Below, piece by piece: positions 5,459 to 6,395 of a stretch of 6,395 nt of DNA. Made by a program: the position numbers and the translations under genes. Below the pieces are notes generated by a model. The model had not been told where the DNA came from. It made no database searches and was given only the letters and a program-made list of their open reading frames with translations. Position 1 is the first letter of the stretch, and every line of letters starts with the position of its first letter. Source of the stretch: Candidatus Nanopelagicales bacterium (GTDB lineage: Bacteria > Actinomycetota > Actinomycetes > S36-B12 > UBA10799); NCBI GenBank assembly GCA_025455985.1, contig JALOLM010000276.1, positions 1 through 6,395 of the forward strand. The letters run 5' to 3'.

Positions 5459-5875
5459 ATGAAACGCATCATCTTCGCCCTGCTCACCACCGTCACGATC
5501 GTCGTGCTGCTGTTCGGCTACAACACCTCGACCATGGGGGTGATGGTTGGCCAGGACACCGTCATCTCGGGCAGCGCGGCGACACCGCAGGCGCAGCAGG
5601 CAGTTACTGTGACCGGTCCGTCCGTGGCGACCGAGTGGGGACCGGTCCAGGTTGAGATCACCGTGACGGGTTCGGAAGTGAGCGACGTCCAGGTGCTGCA
5701 GTACCCCAATAGCAACCCCAAGGACCAGCAGATCAACGCGTACGCCCTGCCGATCCTGGTCGACGAGACGCTGCAGGCCCAGGACGCGAACATCTCGATG
5801 GTGAGCGGGGCGACTGTCACCAGCGTTGGGTATCTGCAGTCGCTGCAGGCCGCACTGGACGAGGCGGGACTGTGA
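5459..5875 (+). CDS. Membrane-anchored FMN-binding protein with flavinylation motif
   Basis: A 138-residue protein. Residues 4-20 form an N-terminal hydrophobic anchor or signal after MKR, with no obvious cleavage or lipobox cysteine, so an anchored extracytosolic protein is likely. The FMN-bind domain spans about 60-135: GPVQVEITVTGSEVSDVQVLQ, then YPNSNPKDQQINAYALP, and SGATVTS at 116-122. T119 in SGAT is the expected residue for covalent FMN attachment by ApbE through a phosphoester bond. The start is ATG 5459, four bases after the reductase stop; a frame open from 5378 would overlap that gene and add a non-hydrophobic stretch before the anchor. The stop overlaps the ApbE GTG (GTGA). Predicted role: one-electron or two-electron carrier receiving electrons from the reductase. 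Confidence 0.92.
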   Translation: MKRIIFALLTTVTIVVLLFGYNTSTMGVMVGQDTVISGSAATPQAQQAVTVTGPSVATEWGPVQVEITVTGSEVSDVQVLQYPNSNPKDQQINAYALPILVDETLQAQDANISMVSGATVTSVGYLQSLQAALDEAGL

Positions 5876-6395
5876 AGGTCGCGCGTCACGTCGAACACGT
5901 CATGGGGATGCCCATCAGCGTGGCACTGCGCGGTCGGCACGCGGACGACGAGTTGGGGCGCCGGGCTTGGGCCGAGGTCATGGAGAGTTTGCGCTGGTCC
6001 GACCGGGTGTTCAGCACCTATAGGGACGACTCGTTTGTCTCGCGCGTGGGGCGCGGTGAGGTCGATGTGAGCGACGGCCCGCCGGAGGTCGCCGAGGTTC
6101 TCGCTATTGGGCGAGCGGCGGAAGTGGCCTCGGACGGGGCTTTCTCAATCTGGCGGCCGGGTTTAGATCCCTCGGGCGTGGTCAAGGGCTGGGCCGTCCA
6201 GCGGGCGGCCTTGCATCTGCGAGGTTTGCCGGAGACTGACTTCTGTCTGTCTGCCGGCGGGGACATGGTCTGCCTTGCGCATGTAGGACCGGCGTGGAAC
6301 ATCGGCATCGAGCACCCGCTGGCTCCTGACCGGTTGGTCGCCACGGTTCCCGTGCGCGACGGGGCGGTGGCCACCAGTGGGACGGCACACCGTGG
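5872..6395 (+). CDS. apbE: ApbE, FAD:protein FMN transferase, C-terminus cut by window edge
   Basis: The first 174 complete codons of a flavin transferase that moves FMN from FAD onto a Ser/Thr of a target protein. Motifs in order are VMGMPISV (10-17), FSTYRDDSFVSRV (47-59), DPSGVVKGWAVQRA (99-112), SAGGDM (127-132), WNIGIEHP (142-149) and AVATSGTAHRG (165-175); the usual HIxDP motif lies beyond the window. GTG 5872 overlaps the previous stop by four bases and has GAGG about seven bases upstream; ATG 5902 is a possible later start, just before the conserved MGMP. No signal peptide or lipobox is visible at the start, so this copy looks cytosolic, unlike lipoprotein ApbE. The substrate is very probably the neighbouring FMN-bind protein (T119). 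Confidence 0.9.
   Translation, partial: MKVARHVEHVMGMPISVALRGRHADDELGRRAWAEVMESLRWSDRVFSTYRDDSFVSRVGRGEVDVSDGPPEVAEVLAIGRAAEVASDGAFSIWRPGLDPSGVVKGWAVQRAALHLRGLPETDFCLSAGGDMVCLAHVGPAWNIGIEHPLAPDRLVATVPVRDGAVATSGTAHR

Noticed and set aside
4636..5496. Minus-strand frame of 286 codons opposite the reductase
   Set aside because: No domain is recognisable, and it is antisense to the well-supported FAD/NAD(P) domain; it is typical high-GC shadow coding.

Overview
The window comes from a high-GC actinomycete-like bacterium. The evidence is the strongly G/C-biased third codon positions, frequent GTG starts, 4-base ATGA/GTGA gene overlaps, an actinobacterial-style collagen-like surface protein with 'IKDGSIT' repeats, and an actinobacterial-type ferric-reductase/FMN-bind/ApbE cluster. 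I cannot name a genus from sequence alone. Eight protein genes can be supported. No RNA gene, insertion sequence, CRISPR array or phage signature is visible.

Layout. (1) 1-1043, minus strand: a protein of the bacterial archaeo-eukaryotic release-factor-like (baeRF, family-3-like) type, whose C-terminal end runs off the left edge. (2) 1044-1237: a divergent intergenic region with a strikingly AT-rich block and a perfect 19-bp palindrome. (3) 1238-1558, plus: a single-domain cupin of the DUF861 type, ending 1 bp from the next gene, which converges on it. (4) 1560-2171, minus: a secreted or anchored protein with four exact 10-residue repeats followed by a short Gly-X-Y collagen-like stretch. (5) 2248-3731, minus: a two-gene, 4-base-overlapping unit, a DUF998-like six-helix membrane protein and then a D-2-hydroxyacid dehydrogenase carrying an in-frame 12-bp tandem duplication. 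A stem-loop separates this unit from the collagen-like gene. (6) 3732-3832: a second divergent intergenic region. (7) 3833-6395, plus: a tightly packed four-gene operon made of a small one-helix membrane protein, a ferric-reductase-like b-type haem/FAD/NAD(P) protein, a membrane-anchored FMN-bind protein with an SGAT flavinylation motif, and ApbE (FAD:protein FMN transferase), cut by the right edge.

The main biological story is the right-hand operon. NAD(P)H in the cytosol would reduce FAD in the reductase C-terminal domain. Electrons would cross the membrane through two haems bound by two His pairs and then pass to FMN covalently attached by ApbE to the FMN-bind protein. This is a known type of flavinylated transmembrane electron-transfer module. 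The first gene of the operon, a small membrane protein translationally coupled to the reductase, is unrecognised and is the best candidate for an undescribed component. The remaining genes look like ordinary accessory or housekeeping actinobacterial genes.
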